Source: Vitellaria paradoxa
Lineage: Eukaryota; Streptophyta; Magnoliopsida; Ericales; Sapotaceae
Reading direction: 5' to 3'
Length of the DNA: 64,000 nucleotides
NCBI GenBank assembly: GCA_019916065.1
Contig: CM034242.1
Span: 14,756,823 to 14,820,822 of the forward strand
The notes beneath the pieces were generated by a model that was not told the DNA's origin, searched no databases, and saw only the letters and a list, made by a program, of their open reading frames with translations. Below, in pieces: positions 11,786 to 23,356 of this stretch. Every line of letters begins with the position of its first letter. The stretch's first letter is position 1. The translations under genes and the position numbers were made by a program.

Positions 11786-12196
11786 TGTTGATTATTTAAT
11801 TCATATCGAATCATCAAGAAAATAAATTAATGCAGAAGCGTACCTGAATCCATTGATATAATTTTGTGGTTCTTGATCTTCCAAGTCTATACGTAGGTTT
11901 CTTTTCCTTATTCTCTCTGACGATGGGATCTCAGATTGATTAGAAAAACTCTTATGTATGACCTGGGGACTATAACCTATTTATAATAACTGTAGAAACC
12001 CTACTTCTATTCAGCCCATCATAAAATAGAAATATGGGCTTAGGTATCTACACATTAAAGGCCCATACAAAATTGAGATGTTATAAAGCCCAAAACCTTA
12101 AAACCTTAACAGACCACTTTAAATGGGCTTAACCTTTATGATAGCTTATAACACACAAATAACATATTTGGCCCACAATTGTTTATTTTTCCAACA
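11786..12196 (-). repeat. 5' LTR of the copia element
   Basis: A 411-bp LTR with TG/CA ends, the partner of 5553-5963. The nine differences are six transitions and three transversions. Confidence 0.96.
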
Positions 12197-12201
12197 ATAG
12201 T
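12197..12201. repeat. Target site duplication (ATAGT), right
   Basis: Exact copy of 5548-5552 directly after the right LTR. Confidence 0.93.
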
Positions 12202-12330
12202 CGGTTGCATGGAACTGGAGAGAAGCCAAACGAGTGCTATTAGAGGTAGGAGTGATCGATGAAGGGGACTTGTCGGCAGTAGCGCCGAAAGGGGGCGAGG
12301 ACGTGAAGTGAATTTGTATAGAAAAAAGAG
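12202..12330. pseudogene. Coding-like host locus fragment, right of the copia insertion
   Basis: A GC-richer piece that rejoins 4949-5552 once the copia element and one ATAGT are removed. On the - strand it is open and rich in Ser, Thr and Pro (FTSSPPFGATADKSPSS) and reads across the junction in frame. On the + strand the frame stops within 25 codons of the junction. No domain is recognised. Confidence 0.3.
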
Positions 12331-13854
12331 TGTTTAGTAGAGATAGAGAGGAGAAGGATGTAAACTCATTAATATTTTTCAGGATAAATTTGTCTAAATA
12401 ATAAATATTTTAACGGAATTATGGTCTAAACTAACTAAATACGGGTTAGGGTTAATAACTTTTCAAAATAAAAGAAGTAAGTATAATTTTTAACTTTTAG
12501 AGGTAATAAGTATAATTATTCAAATGTTTAAGAGAAGTAGGTGTAATTTATCCAAATTATTACTAAAGTATAAATGTGTCGACCTAAGTTGATTCATGCT
12601 CAACTTTTTAATTTATGAACAAGTTTAGTGGAGTTTGAAATTTTTGACAAATTAAAAGAATGTTTTGATCTGAAAAACATCGAAATAATAATAATAATAA
12701 CAATAATAATAATAATAATAATAATAATAGTTGTTGTTGTTGTTGTTGTTATTGGTGTTGTTATTTTCAACTTTGTCTAACTTATTTTGCCATGTGTCAC
12801 TTTTACACTAATTTTTTTTTATTTTTTTCAAACCAAATACCATTTAACTTAAATAGTTCATAAATGAACAGATGGAATATATATAACTCTATCTTGAAGA
12901 GATATTAGAAATTACCCATGTCTAAGGTATGAAAACATAATTTAACTAGTAAAAAGTTCAAATATAAATTTATAAGACAAACTTACACAAAAAATTATAA
13001 AAATAATTTATAAAAATAAAAATTCATCTTATAATGTGCTGTTTATAGTTTAATACAATTTTTTTAATGTACTATTTATAGTTTTCTTATTTATTTATTT
13101 CTATTTGTTACAAATAAAGAATTTAGCTTGTCTCCAAAAAAAAAAAAAAAAAAAAAAAAATTCTTTCTGCCTAAACTCGTCCACCCCCTTCTCTTTTTCT
13201 CTCATTTTGCTTAGTCTCGTAGACTTGCTTAGCACCCCCTTTTCTTTTCCTCTCATGCCATGTAAGACAAATGTCTCATTAAAGGATGCGTTTTATTATA
13301 TAGATCTTCATAGTCATCATAAATGATCAAATTAATTTGTTTATAACTATACTTGAAAGAGATTTTGTATTTAATATGGGATAAATGGATATAACTTATT
13401 ATAATATAATCTTTTATCCTATCATAATTCACATTTTTACCCTCCTTATGTCTGATTTTTTTTTTAAGTTATTCTACCCAATTAACTTTGTCAAACTCAA
13501 ATAAAACTATTTCATAAATTAAATCCACGTAATTGCAATAATCGAGCAAATATATACACATACAAAATTATCTATACAAAGAGCTTGAATTCTTACACAG
13601 TGACCATGGCTTTGATCAATGAAAAGATATTGTCATTATATATATACACACTTGAACACATATAAAATATTTAAATATAAAGATAGGACAACACCAAATG
13701 TATTTTACTTTTGCCTTACATCTCTTTTCATAATGAATAATATATATCAAAGTAAAAAAATAAAAAAATAAAAAATAATTATAATTTTTCTAAAGATATA
13801 TTCAAAAAATGAAAATATAAGTATATATATACACAATAATATGTAGAAGATAAT
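12331..13854. other. AT-rich stretch with microsatellites, no gene seen
   Basis: Contains the compound microsatellite at 12684-12765, a poly-A run at about 13137-13160 and TA-rich tracts. No frame looks like protein. Confidence 0.5.
12684..12765. repeat. Compound (AAT)n-(TTG)n microsatellite
   Basis: About 15 AAT/ATA units with one C interruption run directly into about ten TTG/TTA units. Confidence 0.9.
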
Positions 13855-14183
13855 AATCACATTTTCTTTGGCTGCCCAATCTCTTTTCGGGTTTGGAGGA
13901 CCATTCTTGGCAAATGTAACTTTGATGCTTCGTCTTCTTCTTAGTCTGATCATCAGCAATGGATTTGTTCTACCTTGTATTTCCCTTCTGTCTTACATAG
14001 GACATCTCTCCTCTGCTGCAACTGTTTATTATCTATGGAGAGAAAGAAACTCTCGGCTTCATGGTGGAACCCCCAAGACTGCACTCTCTCTGATTTCTAC
14101 GATAACAGATATGGTTCGTTTAAGATTATTGAAATGTTCTGGCTTTCTTAGCACTTCTGTTAATTATCATTTGATTCACAATT

Positions 14184-14203
14184 GGCAGCTTTCCCCTTCT
14201 CTT
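14184..14203. repeat. SINE target duplication, left (20 bp)
   Basis: ggcagctttccccttctctt, repeated exactly at 14462-14481. Confidence 0.92.
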
Positions 14204-14461
14204 CTGTGGGTCGGGAAGAAGCCCGCAGCCGCTACCTGAAGGTGCGCACTTGGTGAAGCCCGCCCTGTGGACCAAGCTGGCAATGGCTCACGAGGTGGTA
14301 AACCAGCCTAGATAAGCCCTGGCTGACTGGCTCGATCGAGGGGAGTTGTTAGAAGCCCGCCAAAGCGGTAACCCACCCTCCCGAAAGAGAGTCGAACCTG
14401 GGACCGCACGCGGCCCAAGCCCTTAGGCGCCCTTGAACTCCCGCTCGACCACCCCCGAAGG
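14204..14461 (-). mobile_element. tRNA-headed SINE nested in the LINE
   Basis: A 258-bp GC-rich insertion between two exact 20-bp direct repeats. Read on the - strand, a tRNA-like head begins at 14461 with a box A-like TGGTCGAGCGG (14451-14441) and a box B-like GGTTCGACTC (14398-14389). These are the internal RNA polymerase III promoter elements. The tail side ends at 14204 with no A-run, unlike many SINEs. Removing it plus one repeat restores the LINE sequence. It resembles plant SINEs with a long 3' body; the family was not identified. Confidence 0.82.
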
Positions 14462-14481
14462 GGCAGCTTTCCCCTTCTCTT
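14462..14481. repeat. SINE target duplication, right (20 bp)
   Basis: Exact copy of 14184-14203 on the head side of the SINE. Confidence 0.92.
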
Positions 14482-14654
14482 ATTTGTGGTTAACTTTGTT
14501 TTGCTTTTCTATGTTTATTTGAGATTGCTCAATCTTCATGTTTATCTCTTTGAGCTTGGATTGATATAATTCCTAGGGATATGCCCCTACGTACTTGTAT
14601 CATTTTGTTCATTAATATAGTTTTTTTTACCTTTCAAAAAAAAAAAAAAAAAAG

Positions 14655-15499
14655 CAACCAAGCTCACTGATCAAGCAATAAAATTTTCGATATCTGGAAC
14701 AAAGTGCAACTTGGGTATCATGTGCATTAGCAATTTTCTCATCTTTATAGATTGAACCACAGCATAATCTTTAGCCTAATTGCTCCTTCAATCGGAGCTT
14801 TTCTCTTACTTACATTTCATGTGACAATGCCAGCATCAACCACAATTCTTTAACCCAACATGAGTCACAATTCTCTGACTCAATACAACTTCGAAGCAAA
14901 TTTGGCTCAAAAAATAAAATAAATCTAACAATTCAAATCAAATTTTAAATTTAAATATTTAAATGACTCAAAACCTCAATAAATAATAAAAAATAAATAT
15001 CAAGTATTACAAAAGATAAGTGTAATTTACAAAAAGAACTAAAAATTACTTTTGTGGGACCCACTGAAAAATTATTCAATCTTCCCTCCCAAATCCATCA
15101 AACATTTAGATTCAACGAGTTTCATGTTTCTAGGATCTACAATTAGGCATGATCTTAATCGTTTGATCCGATATATGAGAAGTCTTTATGCCTTTATGTG
15201 TCAGACTATATTGATTCCATTTTATAAGAAGGAAAAAAATAATTATTTTTCAAGGATTTCCTTTTCATTTAAATTAAAAAAACATATATCAGAGGCATTT
15301 GTAACTCTACTAACAAAATAAATTACAAATTATAAACTAAAAGAAACATTATATTTTTTAAAAAATGGTGAGCCTGCTAGCTTAGCACGACTTTTTTGAG
15401 TGGCAGGTTACACCATATTGATCCTTTGGATCTAATTTTTAGGCGCGATATGTTTATTTATAGACGATTCTATTAGATCATTAAGTATAATTTGTGTTT
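14655..15499. other. AT-rich spacer, no gene seen
   Basis: No frame with protein-like composition. It may include further decayed copia sequence next to the RT relic. Confidence 0.4.
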
Positions 15500-16095
15500 G
15501 GCAGTTGTTTTAGATTGATGTAAAAATACCATTCTCAGTGGCAATATTAATAAAGAAGATTTATACAAAACCTCCCCTTGCTATGACACACTCCCTATAA
15601 AGTTTTCCACATTTGTTGTGTTCTTTTTGGTCTTAAGTAAGTTCCATGTGATTGGCTTGCCAAGTTTAGTTTTGCGGCTGTACAAGAAGAATTTGTATCG
15701 AGTTTTTATAAACTTGAATTATTGATACATAAGACTTTGCTGGCACTATTCCCGTACTTCTCTGTGTTTGTGACATAATTATTACTGGTGACAATACATC
15801 TGGTACTGGAGTTTTTCAAAATTTTCATAGTCAACATTTTGAAATAAAGGATTTGAATACTCTTAACTACTTCATAGGCATTGAGATAACCTCCTTCCTA
15901 GATATTTATTATCACTCATATGCTAAGTATACTTTTTACCTTATTTCGAAGACCAGTTTGATTGATAGAATGATAGCAAGCACTCCATTAGAATATAATG
16001 CTCAGCCTAATTTCATTCATGGTGTGCCTTTCTCTGATGTCATTCTTCATAGATTGTTGGTTGGTAGTTTTATTTATCTTATGGTTACATGATCA
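15500..16095 (+). pseudogene. Ty1/copia reverse transcriptase relic
   Basis: Split over frames, the + strand reads SGNINKEDLYK (copia LNGDL block), FGLK followed by a stop, then CDWLAKFSFAA (LYGLKQ block) and LLCVCDIIITGDN (the catalytic YVDD block, with the first Tyr-Val changed). It ends with a last open stretch NYFIGIEI...ASTPLE...RLLVGSFIYL (15853-16092). It is a heavily mutated fragment with no LTRs seen, and belongs to a different copia lineage from the 5553-12196 element. Confidence 0.85.
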
Positions 16096-16569
16096 ACATT
16101 GAATATGTTATTTACGTAGGTAGTTAGTTCATATCACATATATTGTCTCTATTTTACTTTTTTTTTTTTTTTCAAATTTTGGCATATAACAATAAGATCA
16201 ACTCTCTCAAACTAATATAAAATACTAAATTTTTACTCATTGTAAATTAGTTTTAAGTCAGATGTTTAATATAGTATCAAAGTTAAGTTTGGAAAAACTC
16301 TTTCTTAATTTGTTTTCGCATCTTAATCTCTTATATGTGCACTTTTTTTAGACTATGTATTGTCTGCCTCTTTACGTGCAAGTGGGGATTAGATATAAAA
16401 AGGCCTATTGAGATTTCTCCCACATTGATAAAATCAAATTTCCTAAATTAGTCTACGATTCTAATGAGTATCTTTTTCTTTACCAATTGGTTTTAAGTTG
16501 GATGTTTTAACACTTCTTACTACTCTCGTTTGTTGGAATAATAAACGAACTATTGTAATATGGTACTAA

Positions 16570-16739
16570 GGCGATGTTTGGAGTTCCAAAAAAATTTAAA
16601 AATAATCAAAAGTTAGTGTAAAAGGTGACAATTAGCGAATTTTGATTGGAAAGAAATTTAATTGAAAAGAAATTTGAAAATTTTGGAGTTCTTTTAGAAT
16701 TTTTTGAAAATAATTACGAGCTCCGAATGACTTCAAGCC
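16570..16739. mobile_element. MITE with TAA target duplication
   Basis: A 170-bp AT-rich element starting ggcgatgtttggagtt and ending ...cttcaagcc. TAA flanks both sides (16567-16569 and 16740-16742), as for PIF/Harbinger (Tourist-like) elements. The terminal inverted repeat is only partly matched. Confidence 0.5.
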
Positions 16740-17132
16740 TAAGATTGAATATCACATAATTATTCATATTTAGGAAATTGTAATTAGCGATTTCCTGTTG
16801 TAAATATTTTTTAATTATTCTTTGTAGAGTTTTAGACGCATGAAAATATATATATATAATTTCCTACCATTTACTTTTTCTACCTAAGGAAATCACTTCC
16901 CTCGTTTGACACTAATTGATTTTTAGATGATATGACAAATTGCAAATCCAACGACAATTTTAAATTTTTTATGGCAATTGAACGTAGAGATCTCTTTGAT
17001 AATTAATCCCCCCCAAAAAAAAAGAACTGACATAATCTCTTATTATGATTGCCATTGTAGGTAGAGATTTCTCCCCAACAATTAATTTTGAATTTTAATT
17101 TTTCTTATTTTAAAAATTTTCTAGTCGTCTTA

Positions 17133-17442
17133 GGGTTAGTTTGGTTTCAAAAAATTTATTCAATTTTTTTAATTCATAATTTTTTTCGTCTTATATGAAT
17201 TTTTTTTACTAAAATTTAATTTTTTAAAAAGATATAACTTTTAAGCACATTAACCGCATTTGTAAAATAAAAATTAAAAAATTCTAATCAATTTGAGTTA
17301 AACTACCTGTTTGGTTTAAAAAATAATAAAAAAACTAATTTTTTTAAACTTTTATTCGAATAGATGTGAATTTTATAATTATTTTTTTCTAATATAATTA
17401 ACAAGCCTAAAAGGTAGAAGTTATTTTGAATCCAAATGAAGC
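17133..17442. mobile_element. MITE-like element
   Basis: Starts gggttagtttggtttcaaa and ends ttgaatccaaatgaagcc, giving an imperfect inverted repeat around an A/T-rich interior. The left flank is TTA; the right flank does not match. Confidence 0.38.
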
Positions 17443-19435
17443 CAGTATTAATTCTCTAAAAAGATTCTCTCTCAAACGCTAATGAAATGGAGAGAAAGTG
17501 CGGTGTCCAAATGCTGACCGATTCAAAACATCGAATGGATCTTTCATATTCGTCTTGTGTGGCATCCATCACTATGCTAATGCAAAGGTTTTAAAAGGAA
17601 AAAAATAAAAAAATAAAGGGTCAAATGTTGAGTTTTTAAGTAAGTGAATAGACCGAAGAATCTTCAAACCATAACCCGCGTTGCTCGCTTCGCCACTGTT
17701 GGATTCTATTATACGCTTAGTTGATTTAAGAGTTAAATCACACGTGCCACAAAAGAGGGAAACTTCGTAATTCAATAATTCTAATTCATGTTACAAAAAT
17801 CAAAGGTGCACAAACCATAGCGTTAGTTATACCTAACAAAAGAATTAAAATGAAAAATGGGAATCATTATTCTATTCTAACCTATTCAGAGGGTTTTTAG
17901 TTGGTAAAAAAAAGTACAATTAAAATACAAAAATTTGATGTAACAGTGATATATAACGAAATTTAATTGAAAAAAGTACAAAAATTAGTAAAAATTAATG
18001 AATTTTGGTTGGTTTTGATAAATCAAACACCTCCTCAATTATACTAAATATGATCTAAAAATGAAATTTATTATATTTAGTTAGAGATTGAGAAATAATA
18101 TTAGGAACTAATTAATAACATTTTTACTGTTATGTTGGGAGATAATTGGAATTCATTAATGTGTTGCATAAGAGTGGACAATGGGCAGCTCGAGTTCAGG
18201 TCAAACTAGCACCAAGCCTAATACTTTTATTTCAAATCCAATTTTGTGCTAATTTTTAAGTCCCAATTAACTATTTAACATTGGTGTATTGTATATATAA
18301 TTTCACTTATCTGTATTTTAATTTTTATAATAAATTAATAACAGCTAAATAATAAAATTATATTTTAATATTTTCCTTACATAATATATTGGACCTAAAC
18401 CTTTTTCTAAGTCACTCCTAAATAGTCTAAACAGAAGGCTAAGTCTTAAAATATATAATCAGGCTTTTGTAGATCCTATAATCTTATCTTCAACCCTCAT
18501 ATGTATAATATTTTTAGTGGTCCCAACATATATTTTGGAATTTTTTTTATGTGTTTGCTTGTTAAACAAGAGGTAAAGTATAATTACCTTGTAATAATCC
18601 AAATTTCTATATTTATATTTTTATATTATATTTCAGAGTATATATGTTTGTGGGGTTTATTTAAGCTGTATTTGGTTATTTGGATTAGAGGTTGAGTTAG
18701 TTTTGATTGAAATTGTGTTAGATTTTAATCATAGTTGGGCATATAGCTTAACGCTTAGAATTTTTCTAAGTTTGGGGTTGGCGTTCGGAGGGTGTTTATG
18801 TCAGTTATTTTCCTAGTTTTTTGGCTTTTGGTCGCTTCAATCCTTTCACCCCTGTACTTAGTTGCCTTTATTTTTCTCCTACCTATCCTTAATCCCTCAG
18901 ACGTCTCTCCCTCACCCCTTCTTGTATCTATATGTCCGTATATGTGAGTGTGTGTGGGCATGTCTGGAAGGCTCCAGCCAAGAGACAGAGAGAGAGAAAA
19001 TAAGAGTTTGACAGTGAGAGAGCTAAAAACAGATTTTGAGACAGTGGGGGGTGTGTGTATATTTATTGTTAAATTTGTAGCTTGAAATTAATGATTCGGA
19101 GGTTTAAGGTTCGATGTTTACCAAAAACTTGAACCAGAATTAGATTCTAAGTTGTTCTTGTTTGGACGACTATCCGGATGCCTAAGACAGGGCCTCCGTC
19201 TAAACAGGTCTGAACATCTACGTTGGGATTGCCTCCGTATGCATCTAGATCATGGGCTCCTACTATGTGTTTTTTTGCTTAATTTTGTATTGCTTAACTC
19301 CTAATTTCTACACTGAATTATTTTGGGATAAATGACATGTAATTGAGAACATTTAATTTTAAAGATGATTATTTGAGATATTAAATTATTAATTTAATAT
19401 TTAATTAAACGAAAATGGTATTCATTTATGTGGTC

Positions 19436-19487
19436 GAGCATGTGATGTAACCTTTCAAAAAAAAAAAAAAAAGAGCATGTGATGTAA
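19436..19487 (+). mobile_element. Ultra-truncated LINE insertion (22 bp) with 15-bp TSD
   Basis: The 15-bp direct repeat gagcatgtgatgtaa (19436-19450 and 19473-19487) flanks only cctttca plus 15 A. The same acctttca plus poly-A forms the 3' end of the LINE at 13855-14654. This is best read as target-primed reverse transcription that aborted after the tail and about seven bases of LINE 3' UTR. Confidence 0.75.
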
Positions 19488-22400
19488 AAGATGAGATTTT
19501 TGTGAAAAACATAATGTTCTTGTTTATCACGTTTGATAATTAAAAGAAAATTTTATATGTTAAATAAGGATGAAGCATGGTAGCTAGGAGTATAGAGATT
19601 TATTTTGTTAAGTAATAAGTACGTCGAGTAAGATATAGTTTAAATTATAATAATTTTGATTGGGCTTCGGGATTGTTAGTAAGGTCTAGTATGATTTCAA
19701 ATATAGTAAATTATGATAGATGACTGCTTTGCAATTGTGCAGTTAAAATTAACCTCTAAGTTTAAGGGTGTACGATATAGTTTTACTTAGTGAAACCAGG
19801 ATAGTATTCTCAGGGAAGCGAGGGTTTCTTAATTCTAGGATTTCTAAGTTAATTAAGTCTATGTCTCCACGTGCAGAAAAGTAAATTAAGTTTGGTAAAA
19901 GGATTCTTGATACTGGGTTTTAGAAATTATTAAATGAAAAATTAAACGAAACACTCTAACTACGAAACTGAAAATAAATATTCTAAATAAAATCTAAGTA
20001 ATTCTAAGATAGAAGCAATTTAAATTAAATCAAATAATACAAATAAACCTTAAAGAATAACGAATTAAATGTCTTGACTCAACCTACAAATCCGAGTAGC
20101 TTATTTATTATCAAATTGAATGTAAGTTTTATCTCAGTTGTTTAAAATTCACGTTCAAGAATAATAAACCAGAAGATATTATCTTTAAACGATTTTTCCA
20201 AAGCACAATTTTGAATTCACGTTTAGGAAAGCAAAGCTGAAAAAATATTCAATTGATTCGTCTTTGGTCCAAATTTATTTTATTTGATTCCAAAAATATA
20301 TGAACGTTTCAATCGTGTAATATCATCAGGGATTTCTAGGAAAAATGATCAATATTATACGTTTTCGAAAGCTTTTGAAAAGAAATTAAAAGAAAAAAGA
20401 TTCAGAAATATAAACCATAACATGCAAGTCCAACCTTGCATGTAAGAGTTACATTGTAGTCAATCATCAAACAAAAACCTACCGATCATTGATGGGTTGA
20501 ATCAAGGAAAGCAGTCTAAGCTAGCATCATTGCACATAAATAAGAATAATAAATACACGAGAATAAAGTAAAAGAAACGAATTGCATTGACGAATACTGA
20601 AACCTTGTTCAAATCTTTGAAAAGTTTGACAAATAATTCTTTATTCGAATGTCTGAATGCATCAAAATCTAATGCAACTAGACTAAGAATCCTAAAACTA
20701 TGAAAGGAAAGAATATCAAAAGCTACTTTCAAAGTATGAGCAAAAGAAGATATATATATATATACACATCAAACCTTAGGATTAAAAGAAAATACGAATT
20801 CATTCTGAACTACTGCGTCTGGATGGCAATTTGGTATCCAGGCAGTAAGAACAAATTTCATCTAAACAATTTTGAAATTTTTCTAAGTGTCAAAATGAAA
20901 AGCTACTGGATACTAGTGTCCAAACAGTAAGAACAAAATTTGTATTCTTTGCTTCTTTTTCTTTTTGCTCCATCTCTGTTGTTTCTCTTTTTTTCTTTTC
21001 CATCTTAGATTCAATTGAACAACTTCTCATGCCACGTTATTATTAATTCCTTCTGTTTTTGCTTTTGTCATTACTCTCCAGCCACTGCTTTGCTGCTATC
21101 TGGATAGAACGCCAAAATGTCTAGACATTAGGGACCTTTTCATCCTCTTCATTAGCGCTAATCTCAATGAATTTTGGATTTTCTCTGTGTTTTAGAAATA
21201 AAAATAATTAAACCTTTAAAAGTAAATAAATCTCTCATAATTACTCAATAAATGCATACTTTATGACTCAAGACTTGTAATTGCACTTTTCAAGTGTAAT
21301 TAATTAATTTTAATGTAGTCTCTTAGAGAATTAGGTGCATAAGTTTGTTTATTTTATCAAATATGTCCTATGATTTATGTTTAAGTTAAATAGGTGGGGA
21401 CTTTGGTTAAAATGAAATTTATTGAATGAGATAAAATAAATATGATGAGGCGACGATAAGTTAACAAGTCTTTAAATATTCAATGTTATAACTTTTAAGG
21501 TTGTGATGATATGTTCATATGATTAGTGAAATTTGCATAAGATTGTGCATTTATTTAATAGGTGGAGTATCAATAGTCCTTAATAAGTAAATAGAATAGG
21601 TGTTACATAGGAAGGTATTGTTACGCCTTGAGTCCTACGGCCCAGGGGCACAACTTAGAACGCATGCAAACATCCATATCATACATACAACCCATTCCCA
21701 TTAAGTGCCAAACACATTTGGAGAGACAATATTATTAAAAGACAGAAGTATAATAAAATATAACTTTAGTTTATAAGGCAATCTACTCCACAACACAGTA
21801 CTGGGTACTACCCGGCTCCCTACGATCCCAATACATCAATAGTATAATATATGCATCATTGTCTCACTGGGAGACCAAAAGAATAAATACAATAACCAAA
21901 ATAACAAATAAAAAAAAAAAGAAAAATTATATCTCTTATACCGACAATTCTGTAAGTGACTTCGCCTTTCAACTTGCAAATCACGTATGCCTATTTCACA
22001 TGCAAGCAAGTAATACATGTCCTAAACATGCTACTAACATAATCATACTTTATGACGATAAAACATACTTAGCATGATAATCACATCATCTCATATCGTG
22101 TCAATCAATAATATAATACAAAGTAATCATCTTCATTGCGTGGACATTATATTCGATTAATATTTTAAGTCGATAGTTGTATCATCATGATGTTAAATTA
22201 TTAATTAATTCACCTTTGACCAATCAGAATATGTTAACTCTAAACTTATAATTGTTATGAGAATAATATTATTATTTAATCATATATACTTATACACTTA
22301 TATATATATATAAGCATACAATATCAAGGACATCTCTAACTCCCTAACCATCAGATTAAAATCTTTAACATAATCCTTCCTATGTTCTTAGAGAAGTTTA

Positions 22401-23074
22401 CCTAGACATATAATCACCACAATAACATCTCCAAAACTCAATCCTTTTAATTAATTCAAATTCACAATCTAAGACCCCATGTATCACCAGATTCATTTAC
22501 ATTAACCCAAAATACTATCATATCCTAGTCAATCACTCTTCACATCAATCATATTCACTTTACACAATTCAGTGCTAGACTTAGCATTCCACCATTCACA
22601 AATTTATATAATTAAGTCACTCTCCAATGCCACATTTAAAATTTGTAATACGTAATATTATTAATATTCCAGCCGGGCCACAGCTCATAAATCAAACTTC
22701 AAATTATCTCATCTGATACAATTATATATATAACTAATGCCATTAACATCAAGTCGGACCATGGTCCGCAAATCAACTAAATCAGACTTTTATCTTGTAA
22801 CTATAGATTTTCCCACCATCAAGTGTATATATATAATATAAATATATCATATCAACAAAAATACATGGTAGGCTGAGCTACTTTACTCGATAGATTCGTA
22901 GGTCCCACAAATGAACAACACAACCCCTCATGAGACCTTGGTCACCAAGAGTGAATACATGCATCTCAAAATGAAATACCGTCCCACTTTGTGAGCTACT
23001 AACCCACGGGATGTGAGTACTCCAATTCTGGGTATAAAAAAGTTTTGAAATTTTTAACCTAAGGGTACAACAAT
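19488..23074. other. AT-rich stretch, probable decayed repeats, no gene seen
   Basis: Two imperfect copies of a phrase around ccaRRcagtaagaacaaa lie at about 20839-20860 and 20917-20937. From about 21620 (tgttacgccttgagtcc) to 23072 there is low-copy-like, moderately GC text resembling decayed LTR DNA. No paired LTR, PBS or coding domain was found. Confidence 0.3.
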
Positions 23075-23212
23075 GGCTTCGTTTGGAGTAAGAAAAAGTG
23101 AGATAAATTGAGAGTTCGTAATGCGTGCAGTGAAAGAAAAAAGTTAATGTGATATAAAGTTAACAGAGATTTACAGAATTTTTCAGAGAAAAATTACAAA
23201 CCAAACGAAGCC
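23075..23212. mobile_element. MITE with perfect 12-bp inverted repeats
   Basis: 138 bp with exact termini ggcttcgtttgg and ccaaacgaagcc and flanking AAT on both sides. A 73-bp internal run (about 23101-23173) is identical to part of the copy at 45397-45526, so the two belong to one subfamily. No coding capacity. Confidence 0.8.
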
Positions 23213-23243
23213 AATATCTATACTATTTTTAATATCTCTCCAC

Positions 23244-23356
23244 AAAACCCAAGAGTATAACAATATTATTATTATTTTCCCTTAAATAGGTTTCAACCCC
23301 AAAACCCAAGGGCATAACATTATTACTATTATTTTCCCTGAACTAGGTTTCAACCC
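23244..23356 (+). repeat. 57-bp tandem duplication
   Basis: Two copies of a 57-bp unit with the words aaaacccaag, ataac, attattttccc and aggtttcaaccc. Confidence 0.7.

Larger units (their letters stand above)
5553..12196 (-). mobile_element. Ty1/copia LTR retrotransposon, structurally complete but coding-dead
   Basis: A 6644-bp element bounded by 5-bp target duplications (ATAGT at 5548-5552 and 12197-12201) and 411-bp LTRs starting TG and ending CA on the element strand. It has an initiator-Met-type PBS, a polypurine tract and the copia domain order gag, protease, integrase, RT, RNase H on the - strand. At least seven nonsense codons (near 10237, 9931, 8537, 8396, 7923, 7899 and 6750) break the polyprotein. 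So do an 11-bp tandem duplication and at least two further frame changes. The two LTRs differ at 9 of 411 positions with no indel. Some copies of this type can still be mobilised in trans by a relative. Confidence 0.97.
13855..14654 (+). mobile_element. 5'-truncated L1-type LINE relic with poly-A tail
   Basis: The 3' end of a plant L1 LINE. The first part reads as the zinc-binding RT tail (HIFFGCPISFRVWRTILGKCN, broken by a TAG). After a frame change it continues as SAATVYYLWRERNSRLH, a well-known conserved stretch of plant LINE ORF2 C-termini. The 3' UTR ends ttttacctttca plus a poly-A run at about 14636-14654. The element lacks everything upstream, consistent with incomplete reverse transcription. 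A SINE at 14204-14461 splits it just before the ORF end. No target duplication was found. Confidence 0.8.
16096..19435. other. AT-rich stretch with MITEs, no gene seen
   Basis: Contains two MITE-like elements (16570-16739 and 17133-17442). A short motif block at about 17480-17530 recalls the WRKY upstream region (ggtgtccaa, ctgaccgattcaaaa), but it is too short to call a duplication. CT/GA-rich DNA lies at 18890-19040. Short open frames here lack protein-like composition. Confidence 0.4.

Noticed and set aside
14389..14451. A tRNA gene suggested by box A and box B
   Set aside because: No intact cloverleaf or acceptor stem. The block sits at the head of a 258-bp insertion with target duplications.
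17480..17530. A duplicated WRKY promoter fragment
   Set aside because: The similarity to 3601-3650 is limited to short phrases around ctgaccgattcaaaa and could be chance.
18755..18961. 68-codon - strand frame (Thr/Arg/Glu-rich)
   Set aside because: Driven by low-complexity CT/GA and GTGTGT DNA, with no domain and no neighbour support.
21620..23072. A complete LTR element beginning tgttacgcc and ending gtacaaca
   Set aside because: No paired LTR, PBS, polypurine tract, target duplication or coding domain could be shown.
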